From Vitis vinifera (Eukaryota; Streptophyta; Magnoliopsida; Vitales; Vitaceae): DNA of 64,000 nt. Below the pieces are notes generated by a model. It worked only from the letters and a program-made list of their open reading frames with translations. It ran no database searches and was not told the DNA's origin. This document shows positions 21,037 to 34,900 of this stretch, in pieces. The stretch spans positions 1,612,501 through 1,676,500 of the forward strand of contig NC_081810.1 of NCBI RefSeq assembly GCF_030704535.1, in the 5' to 3' direction. The position numbers were made by a program, and so were the translations under genes. Every line of letters begins with the position of its first letter. Position 1 is the stretch's first letter.

Positions 21037-24000
21037 ATGGCTTGTCTGGTTGAGTCCTCCACAGTTGAAACCAGTGATGGCATCAAGCTCCATACAAGGG
21101 TCTTCAAACCAAGGGAGGAGATCAAGGACAACTTGGTGGTTGTTCTGGTGCATCCTTACTCAGTCTTGGGTGGTTGTCAGGCCCTTTTGAAGGGGATTGC
21201 TCTTGGGTTAGCAGAAAAAGGCTACAGAGCTGTGACCTTTGACATGAGAGGCGCCGGAAGATCCACAGGAAGGCCTTCTCTTACTGGGTTTTCAGAAATC
21301 AAGGATGTGGTTGCTGTCTGCAAATGGGTCTGTGACAATCTTTCTTCTGATAGGATTTTGTTGGTGGGTTCTTCTGCAGGTATGAAAAATTCTGTGTTCT
21401 TTTCATTATTTATGTGAAATTTTGGGATCATCTGATTTTCTTGGTGGGTAGTGGTTAGATTGCTTGTTGGATTGTTATTGATGGATGACTCTGCAGATCT
21501 GTGAAATGGGTGCTCTGTATTTAGAAGTTATGGCACTCTTGGATGTGGGGTTGATTAATTTTGTGTATGGGTAGGGTTTAGTTAATTTGTTATAGAATTT
21601 TCACATGTATTCTGACTTATTCTAAGATAAACATAGTATCTGCACAATATATATCTATTTATATCAGGTTTAGTCTCTGACTCTTTCTTTTTTCCTTTTT
21701 TCAATACTGGTTTTGTCTTCCGCTGAGATTTGAAGTTTGGTGAAATAGGTTCAGATTTAAGTGCCTTCATCATTATCTGTGAGTGATGGGCCTTGTGATG
21801 ATCATTACGAAGTTGGGATTTCATGATTATTAGTTGATGGGGTTAAAAGAACTAAAAATTGGGTCTTGAACCTTTTTTTTTTTGCACCCATTCAGTTTTC
21901 TATTCCCCGTTGTAGATTTTCTTTTGTGTTGTTTTGGTCAGTATTAATGCTGGAATTGCTGGAAGAAACCTTTGAATTTAGTGGGGAAGCTGGATTCCTA
22001 GTTTGATTTATTGATTAAATGATCTGGAACTAGAAATTGGTTGAATATTTTGTGTGTCAAGGTACCGAATTGGTTCAGCTCTAAGATTGAAATCATATAT
22101 ATGATTTCACCATATCAAATCTAGGTTGATTTAGCATTTGATTTTGGAAATGATGATAAAGGTAGAAATATTGTATTTGTAATCACTGTTTGAGCTTTGA
22201 TGTCTTAGAAAGCTCTCAGGGATCTAAAATTAATTTTGTTTGCATTGGTGTGGGTATAAAACCAATCTGGACATCAAAATGGAAAGTTTTTTTCTTTTAG
22301 GTTTCCAGCTATGGGTTCCGTCTGAGTTAGAAAATTAGATGGATATTCTGGTTAGGACATTAAATTCTCGAGACTCAGATTAATTAATTATTTTATTTTG
22401 AGATAAATTAAACAGTACCATTGTAAGTGGTACCATGGCTGCAACTAAGGCAGGTTGGATGAGGTTGAAGGACAACCCACCAATTAAATGTCACCTCAGG
22501 TTGAAGCTTTTCAACCCAGGGGGCAGGGTCATTTTTTCGGGTTGGTCAGGTTATGTAAGGCATTCATTCTTTTTACATCTTATGTTCTGTGTTTTTTTTT
22601 ATGCCTAAAATTCACTTTTCTATACTAGTCAAGCATATCTTGAAGCATGGTCACGAAATAATGCATTGGATGGAAGCTGAAATAAGTTAGAGAAACAACA
22701 TGAACTTGCAATAAATTCTGTTGTAATGTTAAATTCTTTTACTATAAACAATTGAAATCAATTTAAACTAGGTTTTGATTATCATGTTTATAGTTATTAT
22801 TTCTTTACCAACTCCTTCCTCCTTATTTTTTTTCATTTTGTATTTATGCACCATTAACATTTTAGGTTTGGCTGAGATTTTCCAAAGCCTGAGCTCAAGT
22901 TCAATATAATCTTTGGTCGACCTAAGCTGCTTGGTTTTTTTGGGGTTGGTTCAGGGTGGATGGTTTCAACCTGTTCAAATTGCAGCTTTTAGTGGCACAT
23001 ACATGATCATTCATTCCATGAGTTGTACTTGCTGTTAGATCATCCAAACATGATAATTAAGAGCACAGACAATGTCATTTTCTTTCTCCTACCACCTCTT
23101 TGTATTAATGGTTCTGCTTTCCCAGCATTCAAGAGTTGTGGAAGAAAGCTGCCCTTTCTGGGTAGCTGTCTTTATTTGGGCTGTTGTCTAGGAATGGACC
23201 ACCTTAATCTAGAGGTTGGGACATGGTTAATTGGTATTCTGTGCACCATCTTTTGATCCATCACTTGATGGCCTATGTCTAGATTAATTGGGTGCTGCCA
23301 AAATCATTTAAGAGCCTCCCCTTGGTGGCATGGGAAATTTATCAAGAAGAGGGAGTGAAGGGTTGTACCCATTTGTGTGGTTTCAAATATTTGAAAGGAA
23401 AGGAACCTTAGAACCTGTGATGGGTTAGAAACATCTTTTACTGAGATTAAAGTGATGTTTCTGGATGTGTGAACAGAGTGTGGGTCTTTTATTATATACA
23501 TATGTTTTCCTTGTGTATTTGGATTAAACTTCCTGTTTACATGGGTTATGGCCCATTTTGCCCTTTCTTTCTTCATGTATATATTGAAAAAAGAAAAAGA
23601 GGTCATTGGAGGACATTGTCAATGATTATGCAGCCTTCTGTTTAGATAGTGTTTCTGTACACACTGTCTTAATTCTGTTTCTGATACATATGCAAATTCA
23701 GAACCACCAAAGCCATGACCTCTAGGAATTAGAAGAAGTTGGGTTATTATTTTGGATTGTTGATTTGGCACTTAATCTCTATACTCGTACAATTAACTTG
23801 CTTAATCTAGTTAAGTCACTTAAGTCCTTAAGTACCCTCCAGTAGAGCTATTTGAATGTCTCAAGTAATTGATACCAATTGCATTATGAAATGATGAAAA
23901 GGTGGAACATTATTGACTGCTCCAATTTCACATGAAGCAAATGCTTGGGAAAATCTGTATTAATGGCATTTCCCAGCGAAGCAGCTGAATTTAAACTTGA

Positions 24001-25541
24001 TTGATCTCCCACTATAGGTTTAATTTACTTTTGAAGATGGGCATGTTAACCTGAGAAAGAGAAAAGCTATGAAGAGATTATCCTCCAGAGTTTATTGAAG
24101 AGCTCTCCCTTGTGCACATCTCAATGGAGGCTTTGATAGACTTTGTTAGTAAAACCACTAATCCCAGGGAAAACAATTATATGACGAATATATGAAGCCC
24201 AAAATAGGCCATAGGTCACTCAAGGACAAATCCCCAAGCACAAAAGAAGGGAAATGAGGACTCTGACATCTTGAGAGTAGGAAAAAAATAAACAGAGGCC
24301 AAACCAATGTCAAGCTCAGAAGTATTGGCTCAATAGCATGAGGCATACACCTCGCCTTTGTCCCTTCCCTAAGACTTGAAAAGGGAGATCTTAACCTCTA
24401 GAATTTGAAGATTTAACTGGGGAATTCTCTCTTTGAATAAGAGAGTGACTGCCAACTGGCCACTGAAAGCTTAAGGTGAGTTTTTAAGTCTTTGTGAGTG
24501 TCAAGCTATCTAAAAGCTTGCCCCACAAGAGCCTGCGATATTGCACACTGAGAATAAGAGCTTGAAGACTCTTTGCTACAATACCTCTTCCAACTCTAGT
24601 AGAAAGAGCAAGATCCTCCATTCTTAAACCATTGGTTGACACCATTAGAGGCATCCTTACCATCTACCAAGGTTGGCTAGAAGGTGGAGAAGCGGAGGAA
24701 AATATGGCATGAATTTTGTGGATAATAATATGTGAATTTCCTCATTATTTGAGTTGGATTACTACACATCTTTACTTTTGTTTCTTCCTTGTCAAATTGG
24801 TTTGTTTGCTTTCCCTGTTTCTCTGATCATCCATTGCTACTTCTAGTGTATCAGGTTGACTCCATTCAATGGAGAATTTTTCTCAAACCCGTCATAAAGC
24901 AGTGGGTAACATGTTTGATCCATCTTTATCATGACCTCGAGCATCAAAGACTTTTGAGAAGCAAAATAAAGCATGTTTTTATATTCTTGATTGCTTTTGT
25001 GATCTTCATCATATCCTTCCATACATTGTCTTTGAAAAATGAGAAAATATGATATCTTTCTCAAGGCATAAATATGATAGTTATTGGCGAACTGGATGAT
25101 AATCATCAACTGCCATATAATAGTAAGTAGAATTTAACAGCATCCACGCCATGTCTTTGTAAAAACATCAGTTTTCAGATGATGGCATTTTACCTTCTTC
25201 CCTTCTCCTTTGGTACAGGAGCACCTATTGCAGGATCCGCGGTAAATCAGATTGAACAAGTGGTGGGCTATGTGAGTCTGGGGTACCCATTCGGCTTGAT
25301 GGCCTCGATCCTCTTTGGCCGCCACCACAAAGCCATCCTGCAGTTCCCGAAACCTAAACTCTTTGTCATGGGGACTCAGGATGGGTTCACCAGCGTTAAG
25401 CAGCTGAGGAACAAGCTGAGCTCTGCAGCAGGCCATATTGAGACCCACCTTATCGAAGGAGCAGGCCACTTCCAAATGGAAGGGCCAGCTTATGATGCCC
25501 AGATGGCAGATAAGATCACAGAATTCATCCCCAAACTGTAG
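21037..25541 (+). CDS. Alpha/beta-hydrolase superfamily protein
   Basis: Two coding exons, 21037-21379 and 25219-25541, separated by a 3.8-kb phase-1 intron; 221 aa in total. It has the alpha/beta-hydrolase fold layout: an HPY oxyanion-type segment (VVVLVHPYSVLGG), FDMRGAGRSTGRP, and the nucleophile elbow GSSAG with Ser-113. The acid is probably Asp-169 in VMGTQDGFT and the base His-198 in EGAGHFQ. All three catalytic residues are present, so it is probably an active serine hydrolase of unknown substrate. No signal or transit peptide is evident, so it is likely cytosolic. The intron splits the codon just after the nucleophile elbow, so loss of exon 2 would remove Asp and His. The ATG at 21037 follows a CT-rich leader and fits the family N-terminus. 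Confidence 0.92.
22438..22986. mobile_element. Possible MITE inside the hydrolase intron
   Basis: The left end GCTGCAACTAAGGCAGGTTG and the reverse complement of the right end (GCTGCAATTTGAACAGGTTG) pair as imperfect 20-bp terminal inverted repeats about 550 bp apart. No coding sequence is seen inside and no clear target duplication was found. Confidence 0.35.
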
Positions 25542-26030
25542 GAACTTCTGTTAGCTCGCGGCTACTCATTGCTCCATTCTTTGTATGTAGATGCTGTCTT
25601 TTCATTCTTCTGGTTCCTTCATTTGCAGCAAACTGGACCGATTCATTCCTTCCATCACCTTTGCCCTAGTACCTGTAAAATGTAAAGCTGTCACAATGTA
25701 ACCGGCTTTAACCAGATACCAAATGGTTACTGCCATATTATATAAACCCTAGAACATGATGCATCGAGTAGAAAGGCAACCACGGAAAAACTAGAAAGAC
25801 TGGCAAACATATTGAGAACAATCTTTACATGATCAGAAGCTACAACTGTTTGGAATAATCCTTTACATAAATACAATCCCAGAATTCCCAAAGTTAAATT
25901 ACAGTTACAATGAATAGGATCATACAACCTACTCTAAATCTTAACTACCTAGGGGTGTTATCCATCAGTCTGGCTGTGTTTCGGGCGGGGAATGGTACAG
26001 TTGGGACTTAATTATTGACATGTAAGGAAG
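25542..26030. other. Convergent 3' UTRs of the hydrolase and EML genes
   Basis: Non-coding sequence between the facing stop codons. No other feature seen. Confidence 0.6.
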
Positions 26031-29000
26031 CTAAAATTGCACGTCATGTCCCTCATCGGATGCAGCTCTCCCTTCTTCTCCAGCCATTTTTTCACTGTTC
26101 GAACCTTTAGCTACTCTACCTTCGCCACCAGCTTCATCTTCCTGCCGTGCTCCTGCCTCCTCTGTTGGGAGCCAAGGAAAAAGGAAACATAAAACAAACA
26201 TGGCATTGCACCCACCATTAATAATGTGCTAAGAGAAGGCCTTTTGCAGCTGCTTTTGAAGTCAAAAGACCCAAAATCTATATATTCATCTCAATGATTT
26301 TCAATTTGGAACACAAATTAAATCAGAAGAGAGATTTGGTACAAGATGTTTGTATGGATGGGCACAATCATGGCAATTCAAGAAGACAAAATTTGCAAAA
26401 GTGAACTCAAATAAAACTCAAGGCAACCATTCAATGCTCATTCTCTAAAACTTTATTTGAAAAAGGAACATTAGAACTTAATTGACAAAATTTGTACAGT
26501 GCCAGTATCGGTCAAATCTTAAAATTATAAAGGCAATAAAAAAAAGATGCAAGATACAAGGGAAGGTGCTGAAGCTTTGTTCTTTGTTGTGTTATTAACA
26601 TGTTAGTATGTAATTAGTTATTACCGCTTTCGCCATCAGATGCTTCATCAAGCTTTGCAATTATATCAACCAGGGCTTGTTCTTGCTCCTGCATTTATGA
26701 GGATTAATTACATTTGTTATTGATATGGTACAGTGCATGAAAGGAAAAACAACTAAATGATGCTTGGTTTCTTACCTTCAGCATTTTCTTGACTTCCAGA
26801 ATTTGCACAGAATCAGGATTAGCTGTGGTGACAACTCTCTCCACCTATTCAAATTCAGCACAATCAGGAAAGATGTCATGCTACTTGCAGTTGAGTAATC
26901 TCTTTAAGTTCTCATACCTCCTTAATTAGAGAGTCAGTGTTATATATTTCCAGGGAACTATCATCCTTCTTCTCAAGGCCGTTCTGGGATGGAGGAAAAA
27001 CTTTCTTGGATTGACCCTTGGGAGTTCCTCTACCCCTTCCAGCACCAGTAACAGCACCTCCACGTGCCATGGACTTTTTCATCCCACGGCCTGGTCCAGG
27101 ACGGCTACCTCTACGAGACATTCCAGACTCATCACCTTCCCACCTAATATCTTCAGGGGATATCTACAATTAACAGATAAAAATCAGTCACATGGAATTC
27201 ATCTAATTCAGATGAGAATACAATAAAAATGGATTAAATTAATGCACGATACATGAAGGGCTATAATATGCATGCATGGAAGAGAGAGACCATATTATCA
27301 GGGAAATTAGAGTAGTACCAAGTGATTGGTACCTCTAGACTATGACTAGGATAAAATTGACCTCTTAACACAAGCTTTAAACCAAACCATTTGGTCTCCA
27401 GCTCCATGAATCATTGTCTCTGGCATCACAAATGGTCTGAGAAAAGTTTTACAATTGAAAATAGCTACCTCACACAACCCTCTCCTATCCCCACACCCTT
27501 TGAGGACTACAAGAAAAACAGAATGAATCTCCACAGCATTATTACCAAAGAATTAGCCTAGAATGAGATCAAAGAACTCTCTGGGTGTTAGCTCAGCTCC
27601 AGCCAAACCCATTTGGAAAGGATAGCAAAAACTTAGTTGCAAATGCATAAAGTCAAAAGAAAGGATTAATGGCCACTTGTTCAACATACAACAAGCACTT
27701 GGTATCATTTTGCTGAGGTCTTTATGACAATATGGCACCTCAACACTCATAATGACACAATAAGGACAAAGCTGAGGTCCCTCCCAAGGTCCATCTGCAT
27801 ATACTTTTAGGATTAAACTGGTGAATGTTTCAAAACATTGAAGAAATCCAATCATGTGATTTATCATACTAATCATTTTGTTTTTTTTTTGTTTTTTTGT
27901 TTTTTTGTTTCATTAGAAACTTCCAGAGACTTGACTCCACATAGCTTTCAACATTAAGCAACCGACTCTCTTTGCATTCAGCCATCATGTTGCAAATGGC
28001 AATGTTAGCAGGGTATTCGGACCCATATATCATAACAATACTGACGCAAGATTTATGACAAAAATTAGTACCGTTCATACAAACCTTTGAAAACACTATA
28101 CAACTAGAGCCCCTTTGTGTTCATCCACCACAAAGAACTCATTGAGAGCTAGGTGCTACATCATACCGATGACACAAAATTAATTATAAACATTTAACAA
28201 GTCAATAAATATTTAAAAAACAAAATAAGAAAATAAAAAGTAAAACATCTAATGTTTACAAAGGAATATGTTATAATATATTATGCTTCACTCTAAAAAA
28301 TCTTTCAGCATAAACATGTGAAACATTGACGTAGCATATATTTTTTTTTTTGATAGATAAATCACAGAAATTTTATTAGAAAAAGGGAGCAAGAAGGCAA
28401 CCCGAAGCATACAGGGAGTATACACGAGAAACCACAAGACAAAAAACGCAAAAAAACAAACACTCACCAGCCCTCAACTAGAACCCAACCAATCAACAAA
28501 GTTAATTAAGGAACGGGGTTCTCCATCTAAACAAGACTTAGTCCAAGAGAAAAGATTACAAATGAAGGAGTTTTTCAATATTTGGATCGACAAAGCCTCA
28601 TTATAAAAAACTATCATATTTCTTTCTTTCCAAACCGTTCAAAATAAACAGAGAGGAGTTGTCCGCCAAGTCTTTCCACGCTTCTTGTCCACAAAGGAAG
28701 CGGACCAACCAAGGAGAGTGTCTCTAACCATAAGCGGAAGGACCCAATTAACACCAAACAACGAAAACACAAGATTTCACAATATCCTCGCCTTGGGGCA
28801 ATGAATAAGGATGTGATTTATTGTCTCCTCTTCATCACAACACAAGAAGCACCTGTTTGCTAAAATCCAGCCCCTCCTTTTGAGTTGATCTTGGGTTAGA
28901 ACCTTCCCCCCAAAAGGACTCCCTTTCAACCGCAAAGCGCCAACTCCATTTGCACAATAGGGCCCTATTGAGAATAGAAAATTTTCTAATCCCCAAACCG

Positions 29001-31866
29001 CCCTTCTTTTTATGAGAACAAACCACATCCTACTTTACAAGATGGGGCCTCTTCTCCAACGCACCCCCACCCCAAAGGAAATCCCTTTGGATTTTCTCAA
29101 GCCTCAATCTAACAACTCTCGGCATACACAGCAAGGACATAAGATAGATCGGCATGCTAACCATAGTGCTCCGAATGAGAGTGATTCTCCCCCCCTTAGA
29201 AATGAACTGCCTCTTCCACAAAGCAAGTTTCTTCCGCATCCTTTCTTCCACGCCATCCTACATAACCACCGACTTATGAGGAGCACCTAGAGGGAGCCCC
29301 AAATAAGTGGAGGGGAGAGAACCCACTTTGCATCCCAGTTCAAAAGCCAAAACCTCAACGTTCTCTACTCTTCCCACCGGCAGAATTTCACTCTTGTTCA
29401 AATTGATGCTCAGACTAGAAATGACTGCAAACCACATTAATAGCCAACTTAGAATAGCCATTTACTCTTGGGAATCCTCACAAAAAATCAACGTGTCATC
29501 AGCGAACAACAGGTGAGACACTTGTATCCCACTGCCACCCCTACCCCTTAACCTGCAGCTGGTCAGGAAACCCCCCCTAACTGCTCTGTTTATGAGGCAG
29601 CTTAAGGCCTCCATCCCTAAAACAAACAAGTAAGGGGAAATGGGGTCCCCTTGCCTTAACCCTCAAGTGCTCTGGAAAAAACCCGCAAGCAATCCGTTAA
29701 TCAAAACTGAAAAAGAAGCAGTGGAGATGCACCACCTGATCCAACCAGCCCATTTCTCCCCAAAACCCATTTTTTGCAGCACCGTCAACAAGAAATCCCA
29801 GTTAATATGATCGTAAGCCTTCTCTAGGTCCAATTTGCATAACACACCAGCTTCATCCCCTTTCAACAGCGAGTCTATGGCCTTATTAGCAATTAACGCA
29901 GCATCAAGGATTTGTCTTTCTTCAATAAAGGCATTTTGGGTAGGAGACACCATCTTACTCACTACCTTCTTCAACCTATTAGCTAGGACCTTGGCGAGAA
30001 GCTTGTACAGGCCTCCCACCAAACTAATGGGTCTATAATCACGTAAATCATCAGCCCTACCTTTCTTAGGGACTAAAACCAGGAACATGGAGTTTAGACT
30101 TCTAACAAATTTCCCCCTCTCAAAAAAATCCTTGAAGAAACCCATTAGCTCGTCTTTGACAAAATCCTAGCAAAACTGTCAGAAAGCAATGGGAAAACCA
30201 TCTGGACCAGGAACCTTGTCCCCATTCAACTCTGAGAAGGCCAAAAACACATTTTCCATAGAAAACATCTCCTCCAGCCTGGCAGCCTCCTCACTCCCAA
30301 TTCTATCAAACTCCATATTGTTCATACTAGGGTGCCAGCCACCAAGATCCGATAACAGATCCTGATAGGCCCTCACCACACCCCTTTGAACTTCTTGATT
30401 TTCTGAAAGCCAGTTACCATTAACTTTAATCTTTTTCAAACAATTCCTCATACTGTTAGAATTTGCCATCTTATGAAAGAATCTCGTGTTCTTATCGCCT
30501 TCCTTCAACCATGTTTCTCTTGATTTCTACCTCCACGAGATTTCCTTCATAAGCGCCCACTTCTTAAAGTCCTCCCTAGCCTCCTTTCTAGCCTCTAACT
30601 CCTGCTCATTTAAAGCTCTCTGCCGCTCTTGATCATCCCAAAAGGACACTTTGTCCAAGGCCATCCTCAAGTTCACCCCCACTTTACCAAAAACTTCCTT
30701 GTTCCAATTCTTCAACTTAATTTTTAAAGCCTTTAGTTTTTCTGAGATGACAAAACTATAAGACCCACTGTAATTGAAACCTTGCCACCAGCCCTTAAGA
30801 AGCTCCTTAAAGCCCTCCTCCTTCAACCACATATTCTCAAAACGAAATGGAATTGGACCTCTCCTCACCACACCCCCATCTAACAGAATTGGGAAGTGAT
30901 CAGACATGGGCCTTGGGAGAGTGCATTGAGACACCCCACTAAAATGATTTTCCCAATCCTCCGAAATCAGAAAACGATCCAGTCTTGACCTGGATTGACC
31001 ATTCAGCCCTCCACTCCAGGTATAAGGCCCCCCCTGAAGAGGCAAATCCCTTAAAGCCAACTCATCTATCACCTCCAAAAACCTTCTCATGGAACCAGAC
31101 AATCTTCCTTCTCTACTACGTTCACTGCGAAATCTAATCACATTGAAGTCCCCACCGATGCACCAAGGATCAGATCACAACCCTCGAATGGCACCTAACT
31201 CTTCCCAAAGGGGTTCTCTATAACTTTTCAAAGTAGGTCCGTAGACCCTCGTAAAGAACCACATGAACCCATCCTCGCAGTTCTTAAAACGACACAAAAT
31301 TGAGAAGAGTCCCACTTCCAGACCTACTAACTCCAAAACTCTCTTATCCTAGAAGACCACCACCCCTCCAGCTACCCTGTTGCATTCACAGCTCCCCAAC
31401 CTAAGAATCTTCTCTCACCAAGACTGTGAATAACCCCCTGGGACATGTCTTGAATTTTAGTCTCCTGCAAACACACCATATCCACTTTTTGCGACCTGAT
31501 TAGGGCCTTAATTACCTTCCTTTTATTTCTGTCATTAGCCCCTCTGACATTCCAGGAAAGAATCTTTAGCTTCATCTAATGGTTGAGAATTTAACCCCAC
31601 CTTCTCTAACCAAAGAATTCTCCTTTCTCGCCCCATTATAATTAATAGACCACTCTAATTTTTTCAATTCCCGGTCAAACTTAGTGGACCCTGACGAACC
31701 CTTCTCCAGATTTTGCTCTCTTCTTCTCTTGGTCCTTAGGAGCATATTCAGGATTTCACCTTCAAAACCTTCCGTAGAAAAGCCCAAAAATTTACTAAAC
31801 CTCGCCAGGCAGCTATCATCATAACGGCATCCTTTCCCCTCCAAATCCTGAAGCAACCCCTCAAAC

Positions 31867-31900
<34 letters not shown>

Positions 31901-34900
31901 CGCCTTCTCCAACCATTGACTTCTCCCCCTTAGAAACCAGCTCCCCATTGCTACCATCAGCCAGGATGATTCTCAGCGGGGTCTGCTCCTCTTCGTTAAC
32001 CACGGAAGCCAAACCACCGAAGAACCCCTCACTCAACACAACCTGTCCGAAATCAGAAGGAGGAGTAGAAGAAGAGAGTTCCTAGCCCCCCAAAGGAAAA
32101 GAACAAGGATCGACATACCTGGATGCCTCTTCGCAGAGCGCTTCGTCAGTCAAGCGCCCCTTATCCATCATCTGAGAGGTCATTAGCAACAACGCCTCCC
32201 TCGACAACCCGACAAGGGGGTCGACTTCTCCGTTTGCGCCTCCACTTACGCCTCTAACTTTGGAGGGCGACTGCTTAACTCGAGCCCTAGGAAGAGAGAT
32301 TGGAGCCTCGTCCCCATAAAAGGCCCCTTCTCCCTTTGCGTCAGCTAGAACAGGCCCACAGCCCTCACCCGACACCCCCTCGCTGCAACTTAAAGGACCA
32401 TTTAAGTGAATGGGCCTTGGATCCTAGCTCACGTGACAACGGCCCTGGGCCTCCTCAAAAATTAAAGTTAAAGGTCCACACCTAGGCCCACTACAAAGGC
32501 CTTCCAGCCCACAACCACGGACGTCCATACTGTTGGAAGAGGACTCCCTACCCCCTCCCACTAGGTCGGCTGAACCACCAACCCATCCCCTCTCATTAGT
32601 CTCTTCTGCAGAGACCTCAATAGAAAGGATGGGTGGTTTACCTCCAGCAAGCACCACGTCTTGTACCTCCGATTGCATCCTCAAATACTCCACCTTCTCC
32701 CTTTGACTCCCGCAACAAGCCACACAATGAGACCCATCAACTTCTTCTCTGACCCTTAGCCCATCTTTCCCGGAGGAGCTTTCCGCCGGCACCACCTGCG
32801 TGAACCAAGGTGGAGATTCCCACCACAGTTGGAGAGAAAAGCATCCCGACCCCAAAACTATATGAGCAGAGTTAGGGACCTCCCATTCCACGCGCTTCAC
32901 CAGAATCCAAGCCCACTGCAACTCAGACAAGGATCTGATATCTTCATCCACTGCAATAAATCCTCCGCACCCATCTCCGATTCTTTTAAACACCTCAAGA
33001 CTCCAGAAATTGAGTGGGAGCCCGACCACCCTTACCCATGCCTCTACAGCATTGGAGTACTTGTAGGAACACCCCACCTCTGGGTTCCATCTGTCCAAGA
33101 TAAGACAATTTTCCTTAATGCTTCTTTTGCCTCTGGCCAGAACACGCTCAGCCTCATGAGACAACTCAAAATCAAACATCAGGATACCCCTGCCTAACAC
33201 AGCAATCTTCATCTTCCCCTTAACCTCCCAATTCTGCCGAGTCCAGCTCCTTACGTATTCTAACTCAGGTAAAGGAACTGAGATAATACCCCACCTCCCT
33301 ACCAGACAATGTCTCAACTGATCTAATCTTCCACACACCTTTTTTTTCCCTACCTCTAACCACACTGACTCACCTACCCTTTTCGGGGTCGACTTAACAG
33401 CATCTGCGAAGGACATCGTCTCCACCCCCTTTTCCTTCCACTGAACCTTCGAAACTCCCTTCGACTTCAACGGAACCTCTGGCACATTGGTAAACTTTAA
33501 ACCTTCTGACGGGACCACTCCAAGACCTCTCAACCTCACGGCCAAAGAGTTCCAGCCACTGGCCAGTCCCTTCCCTTCAGGAAAAATAATGCTACATCTT
33601 TTAGCTTCTAAATCTCAAACAGAGCATAGGATGAACCTCCCTGCCTTATTTAACTGTCGCTCCATTCTAAACTTTTTGTTTCCCTCCATCCATTCAATAA
33701 CCCATCTTTGATCATCAACCTCTCTGCAACAGGCTTCAACACCTTCCAATAAGCAACGAAGACTAGCCTCCCCAAATCTAATCCAAGAGGCAATGCCTCT
33801 ACTTCTCTCCCAAATACATCCTTTCAGCTTTCCACCCGAATCCTCAACCAAAATCTCAAACGATTTGGACTCCACCACAAACCGACTTCTTCCTCCCATA
33901 ACAGCTTTGAATTCCCCCATTTTATGCCTACCCCAAAACTTCAATAGTGACGTAGCATATATGTTTCATAATTGATAATAAAAATCACACAATCTGAAGA
34001 TAGTTTGACAGGGTTAACCGCTACATGCCACAAGTCTAGTTGGAAGTGTTTAGAGATACCATACAAGGAGTAGCCCTGAAACCCCAACACTTCTTTGCCA
34101 CCCCCCCCCCCCCCCCCCCCAACACTTCTTTGCCCCCCCCCCCACCACCAAACCCAGCAACCCTTTACCAAATAGCATCAAGGAAGATTTTCTCATGTTC
34201 ATAAAGAGTTGCGTAGTGTAGTAAATGAGAGTGGCAAAACATATTCAGGACAGAAGTGATACTGCTATAATCAAAATTGTAATCCCCTCTTAAAAATAAA
34301 CAATTCTAGAAAGATGGTTGAAACTCTAGATATCAAGTGTATAGACAAGTTACAAAAAATCTAGCTCATACAAAAGTGAAGGATTGACTGTACAGATGCA
34401 GATATCATAGATTCAGAGTATAATCATTTTCTGGCCTGTTCAATGACGTGGAAGGATGAATTATATTAGATTTTTTCTGGTTAGAATTAAGATTTTGTAA
34501 GGTTAACAGGGTGCAGAGAACTAAGCAAAGCTACAAGGATCTGGGAGGCCCCTTTGCATATAGATGCCCTATAGAAGGTTTATAATATTGACCATTTGCC
34601 TATCTATAAAAAAGAGAGACTCCTTCTAAAGGACTTCAAATTATGAATTCAATCATGACTTGATGGACTCAACCTCAACTTCCCCTCCTGTTCATGACAG
34701 AGGTACCATGATCTCAAGGAGAAATCACAATGAATGTCTGAGAGTCCTTTGGTCATCTGCAAGTAAGGAAACAGGGGAAGAAGAGATGTTGGCCTTCTAA
34801 ATTAAAAAATGGAATCTAAATCCATGCCTCCTGCGAGGTGACCCTTTTAGCTCAAGCAGAGGTTCACAATAAATTTTCCAATGGATCCTTCAAATAAAGG

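Larger units (their letters stand above)
28342..33947 (-). mobile_element. LINE (non-LTR retrotransposon), near full length, with 15-bp target duplication
   Basis: The poly(A) end reads as poly-T on the plus strand from 28342. Both sides carry TGACGTAGCATATAT (28327-28341 and 33948-33962), a perfect 15-bp target duplication. On the minus strand, in order from 33947: ORF1 with DUF4283-type gag-like segments, an endonuclease beginning [17 protein letters not shown], reverse transcriptase with [20 protein letters not shown] and FADDT at 29492-29506, and a zf-RVT tail with [20 protein letters not shown]. Both ORFs are interrupted by several stops or shifts, so this copy is defective. The element sits in the 27164-35502 intron of EML in the same orientation as the gene. 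Confidence 0.93.

Noticed and set aside
31748..31957. Polyglycine-containing frame in the LINE
   Set aside because: Arises from the poly-C run and is not a separate gene.
32829..33197. 122-aa plus-strand frame opposite LINE ORF1
   Set aside because: Antisense shadow of the LINE coding strand.
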